Source: JAFASC01 sp036265935 (GTDB lineage Bacteria > Pseudomonadota > Alphaproteobacteria > Rhizobiales > Beijerinckiaceae). Taken from it: a DNA stretch of 6,632 nucleotides. Shown one piece after another: positions 1 through 5,627 of this stretch. How positions within the stretch are numbered: position 1 is the stretch's first letter; each line of letters starts with the position of its first letter. The notes under the pieces are model-generated. The model ran no database searches. It was not told the DNA's origin and was given only the letters and a program-made list of their open reading frames with translations. The translations under genes and the position numbers were made by a program. The stretch covers positions 1-6,632 of the forward strand of contig DATAOB010000142.1 of the NCBI GenBank assembly GCA_036265935.1, read 5' to 3'.

Positions 1-2
1 TC

Positions 3-603
3 GTCGGCGGCGCGAAACTTGCTCCCGATCTGAAAACCACGCTACGCCGCGCCCGTATCGAGAATGCCGAACGCTCGGACGTGATCACCGAATTGCGCGG
101 CGCCGAAATCGCCCGGCTCGAAATGCTTGAAGAGCAGCTGCAACCGGTCCTCGCACAAGTGCCCGAAGATTGCGATCTCTTCGATGTCGCGCTCGTGCCT
201 TCCGAGCATCCGCGTCTGTTCATCGATATGATCGGCTTTGTCGAGATGGGCCGCGATCGCCGCCTCTACCGCTTTTTTGCGGGACACGCGGCACGGACGC
301 ATCACGCTCAGCGAGGCCGAGCAGCTCGACAAGATGGTCGAGGCCGTGACGAATTACATCGCGCAGCGGCTGATCGAACGCGAGCGGGCGCTTGCCGCGG
401 ACGCGAATGCGCGGGCGTTATCGGGCGATGATGAAACCGATGGGGCCCCTGGCGACGGAGCCGCGCCGGTGTCCCCGCGCTGCAAGCGCAATTTCGCGGT
501 GCGGTTCTTCGTGTTCCTCGTCGATCTCCTCGGCGTGGCGATGCTCTTCGGCCTGATCGCCGCAGCCGCCTGGTATGTCTACAAGCTGCAGGTGCTGGGC
601 TGA
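3..603 (+). CDS. Conserved hypothetical protein with C-terminal membrane helix; 5' partial, frameshifted
   Basis: The reading frame is open from the left edge, so the true start lies outside the window. Frame 3 reads through ALVPSEHPRLFIDMIGFVE to RLYRF. The natural continuation, RDTRHGRITLSEAEQLD, is in frame 1. The shift falls on a run of six T at 273-278. Five T would give YRFLRDTRHGRI and one uninterrupted frame of 199 visible residues ending at TGA 601-603. The N-terminal two thirds is charged and soluble, followed by a Pro/Gly/Asp-rich linker. A hydrophobic stretch of about 25 residues close to the C-terminus (from FAVRFFVFLVDLLG) suggests a tail-anchored inner-membrane protein. I recognise the general type as a conserved alphaproteobacterial hypothetical but know no function. 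The lesion may be a real mutation, a sequencing error or a slippage site. Confidence 0.75.
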
Positions 604-625
604 GCATCTGATCGAATGCTCAGCC
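598..625. terminator. Perfect 10-bp stem-loop spanning two convergent stop codons
   Basis: GGCTGAGCAT (598-607) and ATGCTCAGCC (616-625) are exact reverse complements around an 8-nt loop. One arm contains the TGA of the plus-strand gene (601-603), the other the TGA of the minus-strand RES gene (620-622). It could act as a bidirectional terminator for the converging transcripts. No T tract follows on either strand, so classic intrinsic termination is not certain. Confidence 0.55.
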
Positions 626-1108
626 ATAGAGCCTATCGTCCCACCACACCGGTTCGGGCAGGCCGTATGTGATCTGGCGCGCATCCGAATGCGAAGGATT
701 GATCAAGATGTTGCGTTCAATCCGCGCCGGAATCGACGGGACCAGAAGGAGCGCTGAACGCTTCTCCCGGTACCAAGTCTCGCCGAATGCTTTGCAAATT
801 TCCTCGTCCTTCGCGTCCCATCCTGGATATTTCTCGGTCTGGAAAATTTCGTAGCTAATTCCATTCCGGACGGTGATGCGAATGTAATGCTGGTTTGGCG
901 GCAGAATGGCGCTCGAATGAACAAGCTTTTCGAGCATGGCGGTCGAATAATGCTCGGATGTGTAGATGATCGGACTTGTGGGCCTGTTCCACCGCCCCGG
1001 AAAAACCCGCGCGCCCTCGCTACCGTAGATTGGATATTCGCCATTCGGATCACCGATCCGGAAGCAGGTCAGAACCCGATCCGTTCTTTGCGGATTAAAC
1101 GCCGCCAC
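620..1108 (-). CDS. RES-domain toxin of a RES-Xre type II toxin-antitoxin system
   Basis: This 162-residue protein has the RES family signature: FRIGD near residue 17, then YGSEGARVFPGRWN (28-41), IIYTSE (47-52), the E60 region MLEKLVH, and a C-terminal ERNILINPSH (131-140). The conserved Arg (R17), Tyr (Y28 or Y49) and Glu (E60) expected for the ADP-ribosyltransferase-like active site appear to be present. Characterised RES toxins deplete cellular NAD+, by hydrolysis or phosphorolysis, and arrest growth until neutralised by the cognate antitoxin. The start is GTG at 1106-1108, inside the end of the antitoxin gene, with a weak GAGG about 13 nt upstream. No later in-frame start precedes FRIGD, which supports this choice. 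Hand-counted lines within the gene are 47-52% GC, against about 68-70% in counted lines of the Nudix and reductase genes, pointing to horizontal acquisition. The family call is firm; NAD+ as the target is inferred from the family. Confidence 0.9.
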   Translation of the reverse strand: MAAFNPQRTDRVLTCFRIGDPNGEYPIYGSEGARVFPGRWNRPTSPIIYTSEHYSTAMLEKLVHSSAILPPNQHYIRITVRNGISYEIFQTEKYPGWDAKDEEICKAFGETWYREKRSALLLVPSIPARIERNILINPSHSDARQITYGLPEPVWWDDRLYG

Positions 1109-1554
1109 TGTAGGCAGCCCGCCTCGAGCACATTGATAACCGCGTCTGCGCCCGGGCCGGTTGTCAACGCCACATCCAGAGGCGCTTTGTTATCGAGCAT
1201 CATGTGCGGTCGACGAAGAAACTCTCGAACTTTTTCGGCGTCCCGGTAGATGTCCAGCGCCACGCTGAAGACCTTGGCGAGCCTTGCGAGCTTTTCCCCC
1301 TCTTCGAGGGTCAGCCGTTTGGTCGTGTTTCTCCGCCGCTCTAGCGTCGCCTTCGGAACGAGCCGGAATTTGAAGCGAGCATCGTCAGGCGCAATCAATG
1401 CCGCGACACGGTCAAGGGCGCTCACGGGCAGCCCGTGCTCGATCGAATATGCCAGGGCAAGACGGGTGTCGTGACGCTTTGATTTGACGCCGAGGACGGA
1501 CTCGACGGTGGCGGCTACGGTCATATGGTGCTCGGGTCCAATCGAGGCAAACAT
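1069..1554 (-). CDS. Xre/MbcA/ParS-type antitoxin (DUF2384 family) of the RES-Xre system
   Basis: The product is 161 residues. Residues about 37-80 resemble the Xre-like HTH region and include the family's VPKATLERRR motif. Residues about 81-147 match the MbcA/ParS/Xre toxin-binding domain: RLTLEEGEKLARLAKV, FLRRPHMMLDNKAPLDVALT, then GADAVINVLEAG. It should bind and inhibit the RES toxin and, as HTH antitoxins do, repress its own promoter. The ATG at 1552-1554 has GAGG about 4 nt upstream, which is rather close. A second ATG at 1522-1524 (Met11) is a reasonable alternative start. The gene precedes the toxin and their ends overlap by 40 nt in different frames, so translation is probably coupled. 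The last dozen or so residues (QWRRLIRKERIGF) lie in the overlap and may be dispensable. Confidence 0.87.
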   Translation of the reverse strand: MFASIGPEHHMTVAATVESVLGVKSKRHDTRLALAYSIEHGLPVSALDRVAALIAPDDARFKFRLVPKATLERRRNTTKRLTLEEGEKLARLAKVFSVALDIYRDAEKVREFLRRPHMMLDNKAPLDVALTTGPGADAVINVLEAGCLQWRRLIRKERIGF

Positions 1555-1573
1555 AGGCCTCAGATGGGCAGAA

Positions 1574-1597
1574 GTCCACTGGACGCTATAATTTATA
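1574..1597 (-). promoter_or_regulatory. Paired short palindromes upstream of the antitoxin; candidate promoter/operator
   Basis: Two perfect odd-centred palindromes lie side by side: GTCCACTGGAC (1574-1584) and TATAATTTATA (1587-1597). They sit 20-43 bp upstream of the antitoxin ATG and overlap the TAG stop of the phosphoesterase gene (1586-1588). On the minus strand the AT-rich palindrome reads TATAAATTATA, which can supply a -10 element. No convincing -35 box was found. Xre-type antitoxins usually bind palindromes over their own promoter, so autoregulation here is a reasonable inference. Confidence 0.4.
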
Positions 1598-2473
1598 CTC
1601 CCCCAAATCTGCCATCGCGTTCGTGCTCGTCGACATGCCGCGCGCGCGGGCGGTAATCCTCACCTCGGGCCCTTCGTTTTCGATCCGGAACAGATTGTAC
1701 CCGGCCCGGTGCATGCGCGTGCCGCCGCTCGCCGAGGCTGATTGCACCCCGACGACGGGAATGCGCGCATGATTGCGCTCGATATAGCTGATCGTCATCC
1801 TGTGATTATGCCCGTGGATGACGAGATGGGCGCCCCGATGCGTGACGATCTCCTCGAACTCGTGCCGGTCCGACAGACTGCGTCCCGCGCCGCCGCCGCC
1901 GCGATTCGGCGGATGGTGCACCATGACGACGCGCGGTAGCTTTTGCCGCGCCAGATCGGCAAGCAGCGCATCGAAACGGGCGCGCTGTTTCGAGCCGAGG
2001 CGGCCGGAGGCGAGAAACGGCGCCGTCGGAATGCCGGACGAGAGGCCGATCAGCGCGACGCCGTTGCGTATTCTAAGATAGGGAAAGCCGCTCTCGCCGC
2101 TCGCGTCGCTCGTCGTCCACTTGGCGAATGTGCTCGCGACATGCGGCATCGATCCTCGCGTATAAGCGTCATGGTTGCCGGGTACGAAGCTCACCTTGTC
2201 CGCCGGCCCGAGCGTCTCAAGCCATGCGGCCGCAAGCGGAAATTCGGCTTTAAGCCCGATATTCAGGATGTCCCCGGTCATCGCAATGTGATCGGGTTTC
2301 TGCGCATGAATATCGGCGACGATCGCGGCCAGCACGTCCATACTGTGCGTAAGCGATCGCCCGCGCCGCCAATTCATGTAGCCGGTGATGCGCTTACCGA
2401 GAAGCTCGCGCCGATGCGGGCGGGGAAGGGGGCCGATATGGGCGTCGGAGAGATGGGCGAGGAGAAGGCTCAC
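1586..2473 (-). CDS. Calcineurin-like metallophosphoesterase (Icc/CpdA-like)
   Basis: This 295-residue protein carries the full dinuclear-metal motif set of the calcineurin-like phosphoesterases: DAH (D10, H12), GDILN (67-71), GNHD (99-102), VHHPP (185-189) and GHNH (221-224). Order and spacing are like class III cyclic-nucleotide phosphodiesterases, and no signal peptide is seen, so it is probably cytoplasmic. The substrate cannot be read from sequence; cyclic nucleotides, nucleotide diphosphates or other phosphoesters all remain possible. The start is GTG at 2471-2473 with AGGGAA about 5 nt upstream. It is divergent from the Nudix gene with only 38 bp between start codons. The TA module follows 31 bp downstream on the same strand, so read-through into the antitoxin is possible. 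Confidence 0.9.
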   Translation of the reverse strand: MSLLLAHLSDAHIGPLPRPHRRELLGKRITGYMNWRRGRSLTHSMDVLAAIVADIHAQKPDHIAMTGDILNIGLKAEFPLAAAWLETLGPADKVSFVPGNHDAYTRGSMPHVASTFAKWTTSDASGESGFPYLRIRNGVALIGLSSGIPTAPFLASGRLGSKQRARFDALLADLARQKLPRVVMVHHPPNRGGGGAGRSLSDRHEFEEIVTHRGAHLVIHGHNHRMTISYIERNHARIPVVGVQSASASGGTRMHRAGYNLFRIENEGPEVRITARARGMSTSTNAMADLGEYKL

Positions 2474-2479
2474 GCAAAT

Positions 2480-2496
2480 TCCCTGGGGCGCAGGGA
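2480..2496. promoter_or_regulatory. Inverted repeat formed by two divergent Shine-Dalgarno sequences
   Basis: TCCCTG (2480-2485) and CAGGGA (2491-2496) form a perfect 6-bp inverted repeat around GGGCG in the 38-bp gap between the divergent GTG and TTG starts. The left arm, read on the minus strand, is the AGGGA ribosome-binding core of the phosphoesterase. The right arm is an AGGGA just ahead of the GAAGGG of the Nudix gene. Any transcript starting upstream of the repeat could fold and hide its own ribosome-binding site. Confidence 0.4.
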
Positions 2497-2511
2497 GAAG
2501 GGCGTCAAGCT

Positions 2512-2991
2512 TTGCCAGCCGCGCGACCGATAAGCCGGCGCACGCGTCTCGTCGCGCGGCTCGGCGGATGGATTAACCGCATTCGGCGGCCGGTGACGCT
2601 CGGCGTGCGCGCCATCGTGCGTGACAGGAAAGGCCGCGTGCTTCTCGTGCGCCACACGTACGTCCCCGGCTGGTATCTGCCGGGCGGTGGCGTCGAGGCG
2701 CGCGAAAGCGTTGGGGAGGCGCTCGCACGCGAGGTCATGGAAGAGACAAATGTCAGGATCATCGGCGCGCCGCGGCTGATCGGAATCTATTTCAATCGGC
2801 GCGGGCGCAGCAATCATGTCGTGCTGTTCGAAATTTTGGATTTCGAGCAGGCGTCGCCGAAGCAGCGCGATCACGAGATTGCCGAAGCGCGGTTCTTTGC
2901 GCTCGATGATCTGCCCGAAGAAACGACGCGGGCGACGCGCGCGCGGCTCGATGAGTATGTGAAGGGCGCCCCCATCTCGTCGATTTGGTGA
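2512..2991 (+). CDS. Nudix hydrolase
   Basis: This 159-residue protein has a Nudix box at residues 59-81: G59, E65, R73-E74, E77-E78, matching GX5EX7REUXEEXGU except that the final Gly is Asn (N80). The acidic residues that bind the divalent metal and the diphosphate substrate are intact, so activity is expected. Before the box come the beta strands VTLGVRAIVRD and GRVLLVRHTYVPGWYLPGGG, typical of the fold. A basic N-terminal tail of about 27 residues precedes the domain. The substrate is unknown; the family cleaves nucleoside diphosphates linked to another moiety, X. The start is TTG at 2512-2514, with GAAGGG 9 nt upstream in its favour. It is probably cotranscribed with the GNAT gene 57 bp downstream. 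Confidence 0.9.
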   Translation: MPAARPISRRTRLVARLGGWINRIRRPVTLGVRAIVRDRKGRVLLVRHTYVPGWYLPGGGVEARESVGEALAREVMEETNVRIIGAPRLIGIYFNRRGRSNHVVLFEILDFEQASPKQRDHEIAEARFFALDDLPEETTRATRARLDEYVKGAPISSIW

Positions 2992-3048
2992 GCTTTGCTC
3001 CGCTTCGAGCGCCATGTTAGAGGCGCCCTCCGCATTCGCTTGAACGCC

Positions 3049-3546
3049 ATGGCAGACATCCCGTTCGACTTCGCGCCGCTGACACCCGACGATCTCGTTG
3101 CGATCGGCCGTCTCGATGCGCGCGCATTTGGGCCGGGTCGTTTTGCCAAAAGCGCCTATCGCCTGCGCGAGGGCGTCGAACCCGATTGGAACCTGTCTTT
3201 TGTCGCACGCATCGGCACGCTGGTCGTCGGCGCCAACCGCATCACGCCGATTCTTTGCGGCGGCGAGCCGGCGCTCATTCTCGGGCCGTTAACCGTCGAA
3301 CCGGCGTTTCGCTCGCGCGGACTCGGTGAGGCGCTGGTGATGAAGTCGCTCGATGCCGCGCGCAAAGCCGGACATAAGCTGGTGCTGCTCGTCGGCGATG
3401 CGCCGTATTACGAGCGCGCCGGCTTCAAGCCGGTTCCGCACGGCCAGCTGATCATGCCGGGACCGGTCGATCCCGAGCGGCTTTTGTGCTGCGAATTGCA
3501 GGATGGCGCGCTCGCCGCGGCCAAAGGCAAGATCACGCGGGTTTGA
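3049..3546 (+). CDS. GNAT-family N-acetyltransferase (YhbS-like)
   Basis: From ATG 3049 the protein is 165 residues. It has the GNAT acetyl-CoA signature: LGPLTVEPAFRSRGLGEAL, with R88-x-R-G-x-G93 in the pyrophosphate-binding loop, followed by LVLLVGDAPYYERAGF (111-126) in the C-terminal half. The overall pattern resembles COG3153 (YhbS) acetyltransferases; the acceptor is unknown. An upstream in-frame TTG at 2995 would add 18 residues, but the added MLRFERHVRGALRIRLNA is not family-like and begins only 3 nt after the Nudix stop, so the ATG is preferred. No strong ribosome-binding site precedes the ATG, so translation may be partly coupled to the Nudix gene. The stop TGA (3544-3546) abuts a TCA, giving TGATCA at the end of the gene. 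Confidence 0.88.
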   Translation: MADIPFDFAPLTPDDLVAIGRLDARAFGPGRFAKSAYRLREGVEPDWNLSFVARIGTLVVGANRITPILCGGEPALILGPLTVEPAFRSRGLGEALVMKSLDAARKAGHKLVLLVGDAPYYERAGFKPVPHGQLIMPGPVDPERLLCCELQDGALAAAKGKITRV

Positions 3547-3711
3547 TCACGCATCTGCTTCGATATTGTGGCTGTTAACGGTGACCTGAATTTCGAGATC
3601 GCGTGTCCGCAGCCGCGGCGGGCCGGGCGCGCGGCCGATCGTGAACATCGAGATTGCGGTGAGCACGAGCATGAAGCTCGTCGATAGCGACGGGACTTTG
3701 CACGGGAACAT
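3547..3711 (-). CDS. Possible small hydrophobic protein, 54 residues
   Basis: A minus-strand frame starts at ATG 3709-3711, with AGG about 8 nt upstream, and ends at TGA 3547-3549, immediately against the GNAT stop. It encodes a hydrophobic segment (STSFMLVLTAISMFTIG, about residues 10-26) followed by a polar, charged tail (RLRTRDLEIQVTVNSHN). This layout would fit a small membrane or secreted protein. The frame extends further upstream to TTG 3807, but that extension is not protein-like. No family is recognised and no good promoter was found. It could be a chance frame in an intergenic region, so confidence is low. Confidence 0.3.
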   Translation of the reverse strand: MFPCKVPSLSTSFMLVLTAISMFTIGRAPGPPRLRTRDLEIQVTVNSHNIEADA

Positions 3712-3759
3712 AGACGCACCTGCCGACAAGCGCGTCCACTTAACGAAGCGAATCTGAAT

Positions 3760-3775
3760 CAATTCTTTCGAATTG
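3760..3775 (-). terminator. Short hairpin with GAAA tetraloop downstream of the reductase gene
   Basis: CAATTC and GAATTG form a 6-bp stem. In the minus-strand RNA the loop is GAAA, a stable GNRA tetraloop. It begins 40 nt past the reductase stop codon. The stem is AU-rich and no U tract follows, so it may be a 3'-end stabiliser or weak terminator for the bfd-bfr-reductase transcript rather than a strong intrinsic terminator. Confidence 0.3.
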
Positions 3776-3814
3776 GAGCCATCGGAGCAGGCATGCATTA
3801 ACCGCAATGGTTGA

Positions 3815-5044
3815 TCAGTGTGCCGCGGCCCATCCTTTGAGATCGAAGTCCGGCGTGCTTGCCTCCTCGGGGCTCAGCGCCGGTGCGCCCCGGCCGAAGA
3901 TCTTGCGTGCCGCAACGTGATCGGACCCACGGTTCACCGATTCGACCGCGATCAGCTTGTCGCGTTTGAAGCAGAGAACCGACATGCGCCGCTCTTCCGG
4001 ATTTCCCACGACGACCGTGCGACCGGCGCCGATCGACAGGCCAGCAATCTGCAGCTTGAGATCGCGCTGATCGCTCCAGAACCACGGCACGGCTGAATAG
4101 GGCGCGGCCTTGCCCATCAGCCGCGCGGCGACGGCGCGACCCTGGTCGGCGGCGTTCTGCACCGATTCGAGCCGGATGTACGAATCCGCAAAAGGGCTCG
4201 GAAACGCCGCGCAATCGCCGATCGCGGAAATCGTCGGGTCAGACGTGACGAGCATCGCATCGACCTTGATGCCGTTGTCGATGTCGAGCCCGGCTTCTGC
4301 CGCGACCGCGACGGTCGGCAGAACGCCGATGCCGAACACGACAATGTCGGCGGGGCGCGTGCGCCCGTCTGTGGTGTCGACGCCGGTGACGCGGCGGCCA
4401 TCGCCGTCGATCCGCGCCAGGCCCTGGCCGAAATCGATCTTCACGCCCCACAATGCATGCGCGTCGGCGAAGAGCTGCGACATCGCCGGCGAAATGGCGC
4501 GCGCCATGGTGCGGTCGGCAAGTTCGAGCACATGCACCGATTTGCCGAGCGCGCTCGCCACCGCCGCGAATTCGAGCCCGATGAAGCCGGCGCCGGCAAC
4601 AACGACCTCGTGTGCATCGGCGAGCATCGCACCGATTGCGTCGGCATCGGCAAGCGTGCGCAGGCCGAAGACGCCGTCCAAATCAGCGCCGGGGATCGGC
4701 AGCGTGCGGTTATGCGCGCCGAGCGCCAGCACGAGGTGATCGTAATCGAGCGCGCCGCCGCTCGACAACGCGACGCGCTTGTTGGTGCGGTCGATCGCGG
4801 TGACGCGCGTCTGCGCGATGAGCTCAATGCGATTATCGGCGAAGAATTTCTCCGGACGGAACGTCAGCGCCTCGGCCGTTGTCTTGCCCATGAGATAGGC
4901 TTTCGACAAAGGCGGGCGCTGGTAGGGCAGGCCCGGCTCGTCTCCGATGATCACGATGCGCCCGGCAAATCTGTCCTGGCGCAGCGAGGCGGCGGTCTGA
5001 AACCCCGCTTGGCCGGCGCCGGCGATGACGACCGATCGCAGCAA
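3815..5044 (-). CDS. FAD-dependent NAD(P)H:ferredoxin reductase (rubredoxin/putidaredoxin reductase type)
   Basis: The 409-residue length is typical for this family. An N-terminal FAD-binding GAGQAG (9-14) is followed by YQRPPLSK (41-48) and an ALGA motif (107-110). The second Rossmann motif, GAGFIGLE (151-158), binds NAD(P)H. AIGDCA (274-279) contacts FAD, and PWFWSDQ (330-336) starts the C-terminal domain characteristic of ferredoxin reductases serving Rieske oxygenases and P450s. The enzyme passes electrons from NAD(P)H through FAD to a [2Fe-2S] protein. The start is TTG at 5042-5044, 9 nt after the bfr stop and in the same frame, with no clear ribosome-binding site of its own, so translational coupling to bfr is likely. 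Sitting last in a bfd-bfr operon, it is a good candidate for reducing Bfd. That partner is inferred, and the enzyme could serve another ferredoxin. Confidence 0.92.
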   Translation of the reverse strand: MLRSVVIAGAGQAGFQTAASLRQDRFAGRIVIIGDEPGLPYQRPPLSKAYLMGKTTAEALTFRPEKFFADNRIELIAQTRVTAIDRTNKRVALSSGGALDYDHLVLALGAHNRTLPIPGADLDGVFGLRTLADADAIGAMLADAHEVVVAGAGFIGLEFAAVASALGKSVHVLELADRTMARAISPAMSQLFADAHALWGVKIDFGQGLARIDGDGRRVTGVDTTDGRTRPADIVVFGIGVLPTVAVAAEAGLDIDNGIKVDAMLVTSDPTISAIGDCAAFPSPFADSYIRLESVQNAADQGRAVAARLMGKAAPYSAVPWFWSDQRDLKLQIAGLSIGAGRTVVVGNPEERRMSVLCFKRDKLIAVESVNRGSDHVAARKIFGRGAPALSPEEASTPDFDLKGWAAAH

Positions 5045-5053
5045 AACCGGCCG

Positions 5054-5551
5054 CTACACCGAGCCGGGATTGCGGCTGTCGAGCTCGCCGATATGGTGCT
5101 GCGCGTAGAGCTGCACGCCGAGCTGTTTGACGAGCTCCTGTTGCGTCTCGAGGAAATCGATATGGCCTTCCTCGTCGGCCGCGAGCTCCTCGAACAACAG
5201 CTTCGTCACGCGGTCGTTGATCGAATCGCAATAGGCCGCAGCTTCCAGGTAAAGCGCGCGCGCCTCGACTTCGGCGGCGAGGTCGCAGCTCAAAATCTCT
5301 TCGATGTTCTGGCCGATCCGTAAGGGATCGAGCACCTGCATATTAGGGAAGCCGTCGAGGAACAGGATGCGATCGGCAAAGCGGTCGGCGTGATGCATCT
5401 CCTCGATAGATTCCTTGCGCCATTTCTGCGCCAGGTCCTTGTAGCCCCAATTGTCGAGGATGCGGTAATGCAGCCAATATTGGTTGACGGCGGTGAGTTC
5501 GCTGCGCAGCCCGCGATTGAGATATTCGATGACCTTGGCGTCTCCGCGCAT
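5054..5551 (-). CDS. bfr: Bacterioferritin (heme-containing iron storage protein)
   Basis: The product is 165 residues, slightly longer than the usual 155-161 because of a short C-terminal tail. All expected ferroxidase-centre ligands are present at canonical positions: E18, Y25, E51, H54, E94, E127 and H130. M52, the axial ligand of the heme shared between two subunits, is also present, so this is a true heme-type Bfr. It should assemble into a 24-subunit shell that oxidises Fe2+ and stores it as a ferric mineral in the cytoplasm. ATG 5549-5551 has a strong AGAGGGAG about 5 nt upstream. The gene lies 76 bp downstream of bfd and 9 bp upstream of the reductase, all on the minus strand. Iron-dependent control is expected from the family but not proven here. 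Confidence 0.97.
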   Translation of the reverse strand: MRGDAKVIEYLNRGLRSELTAVNQYWLHYRILDNWGYKDLAQKWRKESIEEMHHADRFADRILFLDGFPNMQVLDPLRIGQNIEEILSCDLAAEVEARALYLEAAAYCDSINDRVTKLLFEELAADEEGHIDFLETQQELVKQLGVQLYAQHHIGELDSRNPGSV

Positions 5552-5600
5552 GTCCGCTCCCTCTCGCTCGATCGTTGCGGTAATCTATGTGGGAGACATG

Positions 5601-5616
5601 CGGCTTAGGCAAGCCG
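5601..5616 (-). other. GC-rich hairpin between bfd and bfr
   Basis: CGGCTT (5601-5606) and AAGCCG (5611-5616) form a perfect 6-bp stem with a 4-nt loop in the 76-bp gap between bfd and bfr, 12 nt after the bfd stop. No U tract follows. It could be a processing or mRNA-stability element that sets different bfd and bfr levels from one transcript, or a weak attenuator. Confidence 0.35.
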
Positions 5617-5627
5617 GAGGCGGGCGT

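Noticed and set aside
1587..1592. TATAAT on the plus strand as a promoter into the phosphoesterase gene
   Set aside because: It would drive antisense transcription with no plus-strand gene downstream before 2512. It is better explained as half of the palindrome serving the minus-strand TA.
1586..2473. Naming the phosphoesterase cpdA (3',5'-cAMP phosphodiesterase)
   Set aside because: The metal-binding motifs are shared by many substrate classes, and nothing in the sequence fixes cAMP as the substrate.
1943..2533. Plus-strand open frame (196 codons) opposite the metallophosphoesterase
   Set aside because: No motif seen, and it is antisense to a gene with all catalytic motifs intact.
2470..3015. 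Minus-strand open frame (181 codons) opposite the Nudix gene
   Set aside because: Shadow of a gene with an intact Nudix box; composition is not protein-like.
2995..3048. Upstream TTG start adding 18 residues to the GNAT protein
   Set aside because: The added residues are not family-like, no good ribosome-binding site precedes the TTG, and the ATG at 3049 gives the expected N-terminus.
4110..4739. Plus-strand open frame (209 codons) opposite the reductase
   Set aside because: Low-complexity Ser/Ala/Pro composition and full overlap with the reductase gene mark it as a shadow.
3815..5044. Naming the reductase as part of a Rieske dioxygenase or P450 system
   Set aside because: No oxygenase, P450 or other ferredoxin gene is in the window; the only [2Fe-2S] partner nearby is Bfd.
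4457..5323. Long plus-strand open frame (288 codons) opposite the reductase and bfr
   Set aside because: It is Arg/Ala-rich shadow sequence opposite two clearly recognised genes, with no domain motifs, and is typical of antisense frames in GC-rich DNA.
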